64,000 nt of DNA, from assembly GCA_008508345.1 (NCBI GenBank), contig QNGE01001237.1:102932-166931 (forward strand), given 5' to 3'. The DNA is from Paragonimus westermani (Eukaryota > Platyhelminthes > Trematoda > Plagiorchiida > Troglotrematidae). Shown piece after piece: positions 1 through 12,616 of the stretch. How positions within the stretch are numbered: the stretch's first letter is position 1; every line of letters starts with the position of its first letter. A program made the translations under genes and the position numbers. Below the pieces are notes generated by a model. That model saw only the letters and a program-made list of their open reading frames with translations, was not told where the DNA came from and ran no database searches.

Positions 1-8
1 GGGGGGGG

Positions 9-639
9 TGCAGGAAGAACTCAGGTGCACGCAAGATATCCTCTAATTAGGGGATGGAAAGTAAACCAGATAATCATCTGTGATTACAGCGCAGACGTTC
101 ATGCAGAGTAGGAACATGTTGCGGGGTTTGAGCAGACGATCTGTATCGATACCACTGAATCATCACACCAACATATCAGTGGATTTCATGGAACATTACG
201 TACCACAGAACCATGAAGAAAAGAGCAAATCCTGTACAAGAAAAAAGAAGAGCAGAAGGCACCTAACTGTCGAAAGGAGCTACTTCTAAAATCAATCACT
301 CATCACCATTTCAAACAAGGATACACCAGTAGTTCACACTGATGCTTAACTACCACAACCAGGAGGAAGAAAGAAGCAAACCCTGAATAGGAAGGGAAAA
401 GAAAAAAGAAAGAGACGGGAAGGGACCTAACTACTGAAAATAGCTACACCTGTATTCAAACATACAACATCAAGGCGCTTACACCTTGCAAACAAACAAT
501 CGAGTCATAAGTGAAAGTAAGGCGCCATCAGCAAGACAGCTTCCATACAGCCTCCACTGCCCCGCACCATTCAGTGCACTCATTTCACAGACAACTCAGC
601 CACACAACGACATTCACACCACTAAGCCCGATTAGACGC
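9..639. other. No gene seen; flank on the 3' side of the RTE element
   Basis: This purine-rich stretch lies beyond the C-terminal end of the minus-strand RTE pseudogene and may hold its 3' tail. No conserved protein pattern is readable after the last recognisable RTE residues near 640. Bases 1-8 are a run of G at the window edge. The short frame at 80-289 is rich in Lys and Arg only because the DNA is purine-rich, and nothing supports it as a gene. Confidence 0.5.
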
Positions 640-2580
640 TTTCTCACCTGAAGTCTCTAGCCACCGACTCCGGGAGTCGCGAGGTCTCCAGCTTTGGAGG
701 CGAACCCGACCTACAATATCCAACCCCTTGGTGAACGACTTTATTTCTCTACGTCACGCTGTCATCTGTCCATCTCGCATCTTACGCCAGTCGGTTACAG
801 CGTCGGCAAAGAGTACAGTGTGGCAGCCGACTAGCTGGTAGCCTTAATACATGGCCTAACCATCTAAGTCTGTGCAAACGTAGAGATTGAACAAGGGAGC
901 TCGTTTGACACTCACTGTCAAATACCCGCTTCCTCACTTCTCCGTTGCTTTCTCGGTGGTACTACTCGACGCGAGCGATCGAACACAGACATCCGTGGCC
1001 AAATACCTGAAGACGGTTCACATCTACCCTGAGCGGCCAGGTTTTGCTGCCGTAGTGATACAACTCCCAATATCACCTTATATAGGTAACCCTTGAGCCT
1101 AAAAAAGATGTCAAGGGAGTTCTAGATTAGCGAATGCTGCCCTAGGCTTAAAGACACGCACTTCTATTTCATTCCGTACACCCCCACTACCACCGCTGAC
1201 ACAGCTTCTCAAGTACACAAATCGACCAACAACCTGCATGACTTCGTTATCCAACATCAAACCTACGTGATCACAACAATCTTGCAGTCACTGCGCTCTG
1301 AGGCTGCGAGCCGCATTCCGGAGTATTCAGCAGAATGCAAAATGGCGTCTAGGATTGTTTATGCTGTACGAAAGTTGTCAAGGAGGAACACCTTGTCGTC
1401 AGTATAATCAAGATCTTTTAGTTTTCCGCTAGGTGGGAGGTCCGAAACGACATATTATGAGTGCTGCAGACAGTCCTCCATTATTTCGTCTGTGACGAAA
1501 TCAAACAGAAATGATTAAAGTGGACAGTTGATGTACGTCGCTCTTGATGCTAAAACTGTCAGATAGTTCACCGTATATCCTAACCTTAACTGAAGTAGGA
1601 GGATAAAGCATTGACAAAAATGTTTACACATTTGGTCGGTACACATCTGCGTCTAACTGATTCTAAAAGGGTAGATCGACCTATTGAATCGAACAAACCC
1701 TTTTATTCGAGAAGTACGGCCAATGTGGCCAGCGGTACACATGAAGCTGCCTCAGAATTTGACGGAGAATACCAATGTGATCACTGCAATCTCGCCCGGG
1801 ACGAAACCATGCCTGTTTTTCCCTAATGCTTGTCTCCAGAGCTACAATGAATCGACGAAGTAAAGTGGATGCCAGAACTCGACCAACGATTAGGACCAAG
1901 CTAACTTCCCCATGGTTTTCGTAAGCGCCCCCGAAAACCTTCTTGAATACGGGAACCATTGTCGAGTAGTCCCAGCACGGAACGGTAGTCTCCGTCATCC
2001 ACACAAGTTGAAACAAGTGAACCAAGTACCCTGATAACGCCTATGCACCTTCTTTGAAAAGTGCTGGCACAAGATCACCGAGACCAGTAGTCGTATTAGG
2101 TTTGAGGGCCGAAATGCAATTGCGGATCTCAATCTTAGCCGACGATCCTAACTCTGCTGATCAGGGTATTACATTACAAGTTTGCGGCGGCAACATAGCA
2201 AAAGCAATAGAACAACTAAGATGACCCTCAAAATGTTCCGCTCAACGCCCTAACCTTCTAGACTTATTACGGATAAAAGTGCCATTTGCCTTGTTGAGCG
2301 CTTCACCGAGAGACGGCCACTTTGGACTAGCGGCAAGGATAAGCTTGAAGAGTACCAGTGTTCCCTGAAGCAGAAGCGGCTTCCACTTCCTTGACTTACT
2401 CCGCTAGCCAAGCCACAAGATCAACGATCAGACTACCTTCCAGCTTCTAACGGATCTCTCCTGAAATTGTCATATGGACTGCCAAGAGGAGGAGCGTTCT
2501 GTCTGGCATCCAACAACTCTAGGGGTTTCTCCGAGATCCGATTTTTGTTTGACCCACGAATCTCCGTGCTGCACGCTACA
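640..2580 (-). mobile_element. Decayed RTE-type non-LTR retrotransposon (LINE), reverse transcriptase part
   Basis: Minus-strand translation across three frames gives, in order, the pieces expected of a fluke-type RTE ORF2. A linker with 'ISEKPLELLDARQ' lies near 2490-2550 and 'EVEAASASGNT' near 2345-2395. 'AEHFEG' lies near 2220-2265. The RT core starts with 'MVPVFKK' near 1960, then 'IVGRVLAS' and 'FRPGRDCSDHI' (1780-1900). The catalytic box YADD reads YTDD at 1395-1406. 'GRFVYLRSC' lies near 1200-1225, 'SKTWPLRVDVNRLQVFGHGC' near 990-1050, 'LRWLGHVLRLP' near 840-875, and 'SWRPRD' near 680. The longest open piece is 1681-2025. Stops and frame changes are frequent, so this is a pseudogene. 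Such ORF2 proteins normally copy element RNA by target-primed reverse transcription. The N-terminal endonuclease is not readable above about 2.6 kb, so the copy is 5'-truncated or more decayed there. Family assignment is by recalled pattern. Confidence 0.88.
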
Positions 2581-2599
2581 GTGTCTGCTTCATGAATGG

Positions 2600-4289
2600 C
2601 TTGTAAGATTTGGACCTAACAGTCGTCAGGACGTTCGTGATGAGAGCTGTTAAGTCTGCTTTCTAGTGCGGTTTGGTACTTATGTCCTACCCACTACATA
2701 GCCCGTTTTTTAACAGTCAGCCATTGCTGTCGATGAGGTCGTTGCCCAGCAAAGTTGGGAGTGATACAATTGGGTATCGGTGTCCAAAGAGGAACAGAAA
2801 TATCGGAGGTTGTTTTTCGCATAAATTAACTCACTAATGGCAGTAACCAGAGACTTGGACATTTTGATTATGTATGGTCAGTAAACTGTCCGGCCAGGTG
2901 AGAAACTACCTTTAATGGCAGACAACCACATTAAACCAAAGCAAGCGTAAACAGTATTTCATCAGGTTATGGACCATCCGAAACTTAGGTGTTAAGCGTT
3001 TCAGAGCTAAGGAGTCGCAACGTTTACGTCCATTAGTAGGTCACGTTATGTACGAAGGAAGTCAACAGCAAAGGTTAAATCAACTCACCTCACACAAGTA
3101 AAATGGCAAGGTCCCGTCGAAGCTGGTATGATGAATGTCTTAGAAATTAAAAAAACGTTAGCTGAGGTCTAGAGATTACATTATGTTGTATTCGAAGCAG
3201 TAGGAGGATTAGGATCGAAAAAGACGATACCCATGATTTTTAGAGAGTGTAGGAATTATTTGACCTCGTACTTCAATTCATGTAGTTCCCTGGTATTTAA
3301 CTACTATTAGGAGTTACCATGACATATTCGTATGCATCACCAATCAACAGCAATCACACTTCATTGGACCTTATTCAGTTCGTCTCAACTATAACTGAGA
3401 TTAACAGGACAACCCTATTCTATAACCAGTTTTGATGTGCATTGCATCAGTAAAGTTTGGCAGGACAGAATACCCTTAATTTGGAAATAAAATAAGACCC
3501 CTAAACGCAGGGACGAACGTAGAGAGTCGTTGTTTCTGGGCTAATGTGTCAAGAAATAAAAAATACTGTCTGGGAACGTTTTCAGTCACGTTCGTCTGCA
3601 TAAGTTGGTTGGCAAGTGAATTTTCGTATTTTATGTCGTGAAAAACAGTAATAACATCACGAATGAGGCGACTTACAACTATTTACAGTATTTACAACCA
3701 GCGTGAAGCTCGCACAATCCGCGACTCCCAACAGTAATGGTAGTAATTTGATGCAGTAAAACAAATGAACTTGTACTCCACCTATCGTTGTGTTCATGAT
3801 ATAACTTAGTAAATGTATGTCATAATCTTTGTAATATCATTATTTTATGGTTAATCTTGGCGTGTTTTGTGCAAAACATAATACGACTACCATTGGCTGT
3901 TTATTTTAATTTATTGCAATTTGATGGGAATCCTTTGCTCATGAACTGATGGCATGCAAACCATTTAATGAACTCATGCTTAATCTGGGGAGTTCTGTTT
4001 CAGACACACTTGGTCTTGTGATCCCAAGGTGTTGTCACCATTTTTTTGCTTAATTTGACTGTCAGTAATTTGAACTTCTCACCGACTTATCGTAAATTAC
4101 CCAACCTGGAGATGCTGGAACTCTAATTCTTATTGGTCGTCTTATTTTATTCATCTCTACTTTGATTCGCCCGAATTTATTCTCGATGATCTCCGGAGAT
4201 CTGTTGATGGGGCTTCGTTACCATCTACGCAGCTTGTCCACGGAAGCAGTTTATCCTTCTATGTTTGCGTCATCGGTGGTTTTGCTCAG
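2600..4289. other. No gene seen; AT-rich non-coding DNA
   Basis: No frame longer than about 60 codons and no recognisable protein motif appears on either strand. It separates the RTE remnant from the next exon candidate. Its right end has the form of an intron 3' end, terminating in TTTTGCTCAG at 4289. Remnants of the RTE endonuclease could be present but are too diverged to read. Confidence 0.5.
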
Positions 4290-4769
4290 TAATGGCATGC
4301 AATCCTTCGGATGTCGATGAGGAATGCTATGTTTATCCGGCAATTACTAAACGTTACTCACAAGTTACTCTGCCGAATCAAAGAGACATAAATACAGACA
4401 ATCAAGACCAGCCGGAACCCCTTCCCCAGGTGCCTACTCGTCCACTACGCTCAACACTCAAAGCCCGATCACAATTCGGTCCGGAAGCAGTGAGTAACAA
4501 AGCGGACCAAAGTGATTCAGACCAACGAATAAATACCAGCCGTCCCACACAGAACAATAATAATTCACGTACACTTTTGCAAATTGAAAAAACAAGGGAC
4601 AACGTGAATTCTGGTTCCCACCGTCACAGTGCATTCGACAACACTACAGAGCCTATTGCTGAAACATCACTGCTTTCCGCGGAATCCGCCCGAATGTCTA
4701 AACGAACGTCAATCCAGCAGCTCCGAAAGTATTCGGTGGTTGATCCCAACGCTTTGAGATATTTTGAGG
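4290..4769 (+). CDS. Candidate internal exon, polar disorder-rich protein of unknown function
   Basis: An open frame of about 159 codons is bounded by a plausible acceptor (TTTTGCTCAG ending at 4289) and a strong donor (GGTAAGTG, GT at 4770). Both introns would be phase 1, so the exon is symmetric and could be skipped without shifting frame. The protein is hydrophilic and rich in Gln, Asn, Ser, Thr, Arg and Pro. It has a Pro/Gln stretch ('QPEPLPQVPTRPLR'), an Asn run (NNNN) and a basic Ser/Thr-rich end containing 'RKYSVVDPNALRYFE', whose RKYS is a possible kinase site. There is no membrane segment and no known domain; it looks like a linker or tail of a larger protein. Length, open frame and splice signals make chance unlikely, but the family is not recognised. 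An ATG at 4292 allows it to be a first coding exon instead. Confidence 0.55.
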
Positions 4770-7700
4770 GTAAGTGTATGCGCTGACAATTTCGGTAGTA
4801 TATACTATTTATCCATTGGGAGTGTTTCTAAGGTTTCAAGTTCTTAACGTTTTCAGTGATAAGTTGATTATTTCCGCAATGCTTAGTCTGTCTGTTATTG
4901 AAATTGTTTTCTAAATGTACTATTCCACGTCAAAAAACTATATGAAAGTCATTGTGGCTAGTTTATATCACGTAAGCAATCACCTTAGAGGCGTCTTCGG
5001 TGAGCAGTGCGGTTGAACCATTTCCGGTACAGATAATCATTGGTGTTGTCGGAACAATAAAATTCAGGGTAAATAAAGATCACAAGGCAACCCTAAAAGC
5101 GTTCAATTCAAAATGTGGTTGATAGTCACAGATACTGGTTTCATGTGAATTTGTTTAAACCAACCTCTTGGTTCAAGTGATCTCTTCAGCTCTCACTAGA
5201 CAAATGTCGCGCTACAGACTTTTTTTCAACACTTTTCACGGAAGCGCCCATAGAACATCGAAATATAACTCATCTAGCCTTTACATTAAACATAATTAAG
5301 TTGCATAGCCTAACTTCACCCGTTGGTCATCCGTCGTTAACGGGGAAAAATATATTGTAGTGCATTTCCTTGTGTACAAAACATTTTGTACGGGCCACCG
5401 TTTAAGCGAAACATATGGTCACTTACAGGTCTAGCAACCTTGGTTACCGGCATTTCAACCTTCAGCTTAACTATGGAAGAATTGAGTATGCATTGCACGA
5501 GCATTACCATGAGTGGCTAAGTGTGTGCAGTGAAATTCATACATATTGATATGATTATGGGTAAGATGTCCCGGGAGGATGCAATGATTTCATTTCTGCA
5601 AAATTCAACAAGAAGATAGGCTTTATTTTTCGTCGAAACAGAACTAGTAAATTCACAATTTCACGAATGAAGGATGTCATAGTGGTAGAACCAAATGAAA
5701 TTCAGCCCGCAAACATACACTTGAGAAGATATTCACGCCGTTTTCAATATCCGACAACAAAAGGACAAGTTAGCAATAGACAACTCTGCCATACTACTCA
5801 TTAGTAATCTTACCAATCAGTTTATTAGTGCTACGAATATTTTCACGCCTGCCTGTTGACAAATCTACATGGTTGGGCAGATTAAACTACCACGTTCTCA
5901 TGTCACCAATCTCGTTAGAACGTTGGGTCGTTCTCTTTTGAAGTGTTCTACTGATTTTAAACAATGATTGGCATGTTTAATCGACAAGAATAAATGAACG
6001 CCTGCACGGAAAGACTACCGAACTACTAAGCGATAACAGTAAACATGAGATTCGTTGGAATAATCCCATTACCACGGTTATTTAGTGATCAACCTTTCTT
6101 AACTTATGAATTGATTTATATATTGTTGAATATTGCCGATTGAGTTTTGCCTGTGACTTTTAAACTGTGAATTCCCCACTTCGATTGTAATTTTTTTAAA
6201 ATGGATATTGAATCAACAGCAATGAGTATTATCTCCAACTTGCTGTCACGAGTCTTGTTTCATTATCTTTAAACATTGTAGATTAAGTACTATTTCCATT
6301 GCATTAAAATTAGTATACTCCTCACTGACTGTGCAGTTGCCATGACTGATAAGCATTATACTGATTTGGTGTGGTCTCCACTGGACAAGTCCATAGTAAG
6401 CGTTATGGTCAGTTGCAGTACTGTTTGGAAAAGCTCATTTTTAGCCTTACACTCCAGTCAGACCAGTTTTACTCATGTTCGAAATGATTGGGCAAAGAAG
6501 TAACCAAAATAAAGTTTTAACCTATAACCCGAACTTAATTTAGTCGTTTTCCGGCCCTGTGAGCATCGTTAGTAAGGTGACGATTGGATCGTTGCTGCAA
6601 ATTCCGCGTACCTGTTTGGGTGAAAACCAGTCTACAATTAGTGCAACCACTAAGCATCTCAGAGTCACAGATTCTCCTGTCGGATTTGGCACCTTTGGCT
6701 GGTAAGCTCCTTTTTCTCACAGGCCTAAGCAGATTTATCATATGTGGTCGGTGTGAAAACTGGCGCACACCTACCACTGCTCCAAAATGTGTTTGAATGT
6801 TATTCCATAAAGTGCCCTTCAACCATGTCTCGTGATCACATGACTTTTGTTCGACTCGCTGACGAGCAGGTTGCTATCAAAATACCTGTCAATCATTTTG
6901 TGGTGGTCAGTGGGACCAGGTGCTCTTACAAACCTTAGAACAATACGATTCTTCGGCTCAGTTCACCAATAACATATTGTGAGAGGTCAACATTTTGTTT
7001 ACTCTATTCGGTTTCGGATGTAAAACATCAGAGTATACACGACATGTAAATAATATCAGTAATGATTGGGTCTCAGATTAAAGAAACACTGTCAGTAGTT
7101 TTAAAACAGATAAACTGCCGGAGTGAACAGCTTCTAAAAATCACTGTGAGAGACAATACAACGCCAAATACAGAAACTTCGACTGCCCGTTTTAACAATA
7201 TAGCGGACAAAAATAAAAATCAAATTTATGAAGTAGACGAGTATCATATGTGGCCTGGAATTCATATAACCTGGCGAGACACAGCTTAACGTTTATGCGA
7301 CCTCCTCGGGAGTGAAATATGACAGAGAATGATCAATAGACTAGCCACCCCAGTCATTTGAAATTATGTTGGTTTAGCCGGGGAAATATGGTTATTTCAG
7401 AAATTTAATAATGTAATTAGTGATGCATAAAAATAATTAACGGATAAAAAGAAAGTCCAGACAAACCCGTGATAAAATGTTCTCGTATCTAATCAAAGGA
7501 TATATTGTTAGTTTTTATTGCCGTATAGAATTCTCATAGAGTTTATGTATAATTTATCGGTCACTACAGTCGATTTTGAAAATATGAAACATCTTGGCTC
7601 GAAACAGTAGAGTGATGCAACTTTTAGAAAAAAGTTGCCTCTCAACGCTTAGAATTTATGCAATGCGATCTTTTAATTGCAAGACAAAATGTGCAAATTT

Positions 7701-8499
7701 AACGTGGCAGTATCGCTGCCCGACTTATCGTCGACGACAGTAATATGGTGTTAGCGTATAAAAACGTTCCATTCACTTCAATATTGACTGGTTTAGCTCA
7801 TGCAAAATATACTCTGAGTAAATCCCTTGTACAGCTATTTTAGTAGGCATTATGATTGCTTACTGTTGGTCTACATTTATCTGAATTCGATAAGTTAATA
7901 AGAAACGTTAAATGGAGACCTGGCGGTTTGCAACACACCCACTATCTTCAACCCAAAATAAATCGATCCAGTGTAAACAGTAGTGTTCAAATCAAACAAC
8001 AGGAGCGTCACACTACAATAACTTTGTATACTGATGTATGCTGATGCTGAATGTTGCTCTAACTATCAAGTAACTGTACGAAGAATGGGTATAGTCCAGA
8101 AACCCTTCATAATATTAAATGTTCATTTCACTCAAGAAACAAATCACCTCCAAGCAAGTTGAACATACCATGAAGAATTATACACAAAGTGAAACACTCC
8201 TCATACACTTATATGTCATCACTGTTCATCACGCATTTAGTGGGAACCCAGTGCCCGTCCGCACCTCAATATTGGTCCCCTGGAATACAGCATACGTTAC
8301 ACCGACTTACTCGCCTACTCGCTTACTTAATGCTGGTGTTTATAAATGTACTGATGAACTCACATTAAGCAAGACCGATTTATAACACACGAATGTAACA
8401 AGTGTGTCGAATGTGGCTGAGCATTTACCTATGATGATTTAGCCGTACCTATCGAAAGTTTAGCGGCATGGTCCGTTTTCTAGTGCCGGCCGCGACAAG
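4770..8499. other. No gene seen; probable intron following the 4.29-4.77 kb exon
   Basis: AT-rich DNA with only short chance frames, such as 7062-7289 (plus) and 6535-6822 (minus), neither flanked by convincing splice sites nor matching a family I know. If the exon ending at 4769 is real, its intron runs into this stretch, and no partner exon was recognised. Confidence 0.5.
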
Positions 8500-8590
8500 G
8501 AGGTGCATTGCTGGCGAACTCTAACGAAACCAACACTCGAATATCGTATGTCGTGCTTCTTTCCGACAAAGGTTGACTGAAAAGTCTTTG
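8500..8590 (+). repeat. Dispersed repeat family A, diverged copy
   Basis: Two blocks are shared with the copy near 37.92-38.0 kb in the same order. The first runs from a 'gtgcattgctggcga' element to 'aacactcga' (8503-8541). The second begins 'gtgcttctttccgacaa' and ends 'gaaaagtcttt' (8553-8588). The matching words at 37.9 kb are 'atgcactactgacga', 'gaaactcga', 'gtgcttattttcgcaa' and 'agaaagtct'. No coding content is seen. It is probably an old SINE or MITE relative; its full ends were not determined. Confidence 0.5.
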
Positions 8591-10970
8591 GGACTGCCTT
8601 AGCTGTCATCAATATTTTTTAGAAATGTTCAATCCCTATAACTTTATATATGACAAAAACTCCCCCCGTTAAAATTCACGACTCACATAGAGAACACGAC
8701 TAAGTAATGAAATTGGTCGGTTGCTGAGGTTGCCACCTACATTCAGTCAGACTTATCCCATATACCACTGAGCTCTGTGACGCTTACATACTACATGCTT
8801 TTCAATGCGGTTCACACACATACACACCTGTCACAAAATGTGTCCACATTCCACTGGTCTGGTATTGTGTAGAATGAATCATTTTATACTCACTTGAGAT
8901 GCTGGTCATATTATCTTTAATGAATACTAAGAGACAGATCATCTGCACTGCCTGTCAGTGCTGCCTGGTTATGGTGTGAATTGCGGACAGACTTGATCTC
9001 ATGTGTTTTCGGTGTTACAGACGTTGCTCAATATCACAAACATGAGAACTAATAGTGTTCATTTAACCCGATGTACCTCTTATTGTGAGTAGTGCATTCG
9101 TCAAAATTTGTTCATTGTTCTTGACTCCATCAAGAAGGATGAAATCTTTTCTCTGTTTCTTCTAAATAAAGTCAAGTAAAGCTTTCCATTGATAGTATAA
9201 CTTGAGAGTCACACAGCAATGTGAATTAACCTTGTCACAGTACTCGACTGCACAAATGTTCATATATTCAGAGTTTGTTCTCTGAATGCTCCTAGCTGGA
9301 GTATAACGTGATGATACTGTCCGCCGTCCATTTTTGCCCTGTTAACCCCACGTCCTTCGATCTTCTGAAATTACGAATGACATCATCTTTACAATCTTAG
9401 GGCTTTCATCCGATCGCTGGTACGTCATATGTATCTGATACAACATTGGGCTGTTCTTCTCCAAAGCGATCAGTTCACCGCCTCGTCGCATGACGTAGGC
9501 AGAAAAAACGTAATACAAGGTGCTAGTCTTACAGCAAACGCAATACAATCCGTCTCAAAGCAATTCACAACTATCTATCCAACCGAATTCATGCCCATAC
9601 TTCGACAAGAAGGCACCACCACAACCTGGGATGTTCATACATTTTTGCAGTGGCTAGTTCTTTTTTGCGTGCTGAATTTATCTTTGCAATGGCCACTTTA
9701 AACTTAAGTCAGCTGGTCTCAAACAAAATGTGTGTGTGTGTATTCCGAAGGATTTTTGTTACCAAGCTGATAATTAGGATGCTATGTTAAAAGTGAACTA
9801 GCTGTAGATTTTTGTCATTGGGTGTACATACATAAAAGTGCAGGAATATGAGTCACTGTCGTGCCTCTCGTTATTGAGGTCAGTTATTCAGTTACAATAG
9901 GAGCGAATTGTATATTTAGTAAGAAAAATGCGTTGTGAATAGTGTACTCTGATGAGAGTATAGTCTTTTCTAACCTACCACTAAACCGGTTCAGACGTCA
10001 CCAGTCCATTTGTCTGGTGAGCTCGATTGTATCCACCCGCTCAAATAAGCCTAGTTTCATGAGGCTTTCCATGATCTCCCTGTCATCAGAAGGCTCAGTC
10101 AAAATGCATGATACTAGGGGTGGTTAGGGTGATGTTGCTGGCCGAGGCTGCTTGTTCTGCCTACCGGTACTTAGCGAGCCATGAAATTCCTAGACCGATT
10201 ATCCAATTGTTTCAATGCAAAAATGTATACGGTTGTTGACAGGAGTTTGTCGATTTCAAAACGAAGTTTGAAAAAAGTGGTTATGCCCATTAGTACCAAT
10301 TTTTCTGCGACTAAGAACTTTCTTCAGGTCTGGTCTGACATTATAAATTCTCAGCCAGTCCAAAGCACGATTCTAATCAGTCTGTCCATCATTCGTCCAT
10401 TTTCCAACAGACTGCGTGATGAATTCCATATTCCCAAGCGGATTGTGGTCTGCAAATCTCATGTAGTTTCAACTACATTGGTGAAACATCTATTTTCTTC
10501 TCACAGAAAAATGTAACGAAACTAATTTCCAATTTGTACCTGACAGTTTAGAAGAGTTTAATGAAAGTTTTTCTTAACGTGTCGTCTCACAAACTAGAAG
10601 TTTGAATTTGTAAACTCTACACGAGCACAGACCTGAACCCGAGATGAAGTCAAGTACAGTGGTCGAGTAATGTTTACGATTTTAATCTTTAATCACAAAT
10701 TATCACCCTTTCAAAGGATATGTGTAGAAGAACTGGTCCACCTCAGATGTTTACTGCGACCTCCCAAAACACAACCGTGCCCAAATTGAGCACGGTAACT
10801 GTTAACAACAGCTGAGTTGTTCAGATCAATAAAACAGAACGAAATCAGGGTCGATGGAAGATGGGTATTCACAACAGAGGCGGTTCAACTAGTTCCTATT
10901 AAACTATCAAGAATAGACTGACAACTCCGTTTCATTCACTACTGTTGAGTAGTAATTCGGACAAATATAC
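8591..10970. other. No gene seen; non-coding DNA with a short TG repeat
   Basis: A (TG)6-7 microsatellite lies at 9729-9741. Overlapping frames on both strands near 9342-9701 and a plus frame at 10181-10516 show no domain or paired splice signals. They are treated as chance. Confidence 0.5.
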
Positions 10971-11460
10971 GTGCACGTATGCATGGTTGGCGGCATCCGA
11001 TTCGGATTAGCCTGTCACAGTGACCGAAGCCAAAGGACGCCTGCGCTTATCCATCTCTGCAACTGGCTTGCACTGCACCAATTGCAGTTCCACCAACACA
11101 CCACATATCCAGTGTAAACCCGAAGGAATAAGACTGGGAGGTGTGCCAGTGGGGCCTTTCTGTCCAGCCGGCCAATGCTGGTTAGCCACTTGATTGGCTA
11201 ATAAGGAAAGGAAACCCCTATCTCTCGGAAACTAAACAGAGAGAGGCTGCAATGACGAGATCTAGACTAGGAAGAAAGATTTTTGAAGTGTAATACAAGA
11301 AGCATTGCAGTATAGGATTGCATGTTAGTGCAACCTAAAGAAGATGGGGATGAAAAGCAAATTTCTCGCTCAACTATGAAAAGCCAGGCAGACCGCTCAT
11401 CATACAATGCACCAACAAAGCCGAAAGAAAGAATGGATAGAAGACCACAGACACTCACGC
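10971..11460 (+). repeat. Dispersed repeat family B, copy 1
   Basis: About 480 bases align with 26070-26535 in the same orientation. Long blocks are nearly identical, such as 'gattcggattagcctgtcac', 'gtgccagtggggccttt', 'ccagccggccaatgctggtt' and 'ggctgcaatgacgagatcta'. Similarity starts near 'gttggcggc' and fades after 'accaacaaag'. It has no TIRs, no target-site duplication that I could define, and no clear tRNA-type A and B boxes. Plus-frame peptides of the two copies agree partly ('FGLACHS', 'RSQRT', 'NWLAL') but copy 1 has a stop. It may be a SINE or a piece of a larger element. Family name unknown. Confidence 0.8.
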
Positions 11461-12446
11461 ATCTGCTTTTTGTCTGGCTGCTCTCCTTCGGCCAATCTAA
11501 CAAGGTTGAACCCGCAAGGACCGAAGTCACAGTCAGCACAGCCCTCAGGATCAAAACAGCACGCAAGCCTGACCACCACGCAAAGGTAGCAGAAAGGGTC
11601 AGGACGTCCACATATACGTACACGCATGTGCACATATATATCATCGTTCATACTGTTGTCATCCTTTACCCAACACATGCAGTATCAACGCAGTGTTAAA
11701 TACAAAACTTGCCTTGTATATACGGGGAAGTCGACCGATGTGTTCAGTATGATACCTCGGTAGAAACGTCACTCATAGTAGGGGGCTCAAAAAACACAAT
11801 CCAGTACACTAATGTGAATCTCTGTTTTAGATTGTGTACGAACTTCAGGGCGGACTGTCAACACTAATGTGAGACGAACATATATGTACAGAATATAGAA
11901 ACATTTCACACCATGTAACTCAAGTAGAAATACGTCCAATATTGTTCTCTTACATGTAACATTTTTGGTGATGTGCTCCTTCAATTCCGTGTGTAGGTGC
12001 GCACCACCTAACAAACGTAGTCAAGACAACTTGTTTGTGGTAGCGTTTTAGCAGTGCTCCACAAATGACCCGAATAGTATTTCCTAATTGTCGGATAACA
12101 TGAATATTCATCTCCCTCTTTTGCTCTTCTTCTAGAAGACCTGTACTGATGAGTTTGTGATTAACAACAATTTCACTATCATCTGATCACTGTTCATTGG
12201 CTCTTCTAGCGCTTTCAAGCTGTCTGATTCGAAGCGTGGACCTCGAGTTAGGTTAACCATTGTCATTTCTATATCACCTTCGAAAATTATTCCTTCGTAA
12301 ACGAAGAATATGCAGATCATAAGGAAATGTGGAAGTGTAGAAAGTTTCAATTAATTCATGGCCTGTCTCATGCAACACCATGTGTACATGACATTCACGT
12401 TGTTAACAAAAATTTGGTTACTGATGAGTAGTCGGGGATTTGGTTT
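11461..12446. other. No gene seen
   Basis: Frames overlapping on both strands at 11267-11700 are partly inside the family B repeat and have no recognisable motif. A short alternating stretch rich in CA, TA and CG steps lies near 11608-11640. Nothing else stands out. Confidence 0.5.
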
Positions 12447-12616
12447 ATTTTCAAGTTGATCATCACTCACATTTGATCGCACTAGACTCGAGTTTCGCTC
12501 TCATTAAAGCTCATCAGTAGTGCATATCCTTGCTTCTTTTCGAAAGAGGCTGGCTGGAAAGTCTATCTGAATGCAAAGGCTGCGATCAAATGTGAGTGAT
12601 GGTCAACTTGAAAAAT
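12447..12616. repeat. Fold-back element with 35-base inverted arms (family A related)
   Basis: The arm at 12447-12481 ('tcaagttgatcatcactcac' and onward) is the near-perfect reverse complement of 12581-12616 ('gtgagtgatggtcaacttga'). Between the arms are two family A blocks: 12486-12529 ('ctcgagtttcgctctc' to 'gtagtgcatatcc') and 12531-12572 ('gcttcttttcgaaagagg' to 'ggaaagtctat'). The first block is inverted relative to its orientation at 37.92 kb. Size (170 bases), terminal inverted arms and lack of coding fit a MITE or fold-back element. The word 'aagttgaacatcactcac' at 63514-63531 is a further arm copy. Confidence 0.75.
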
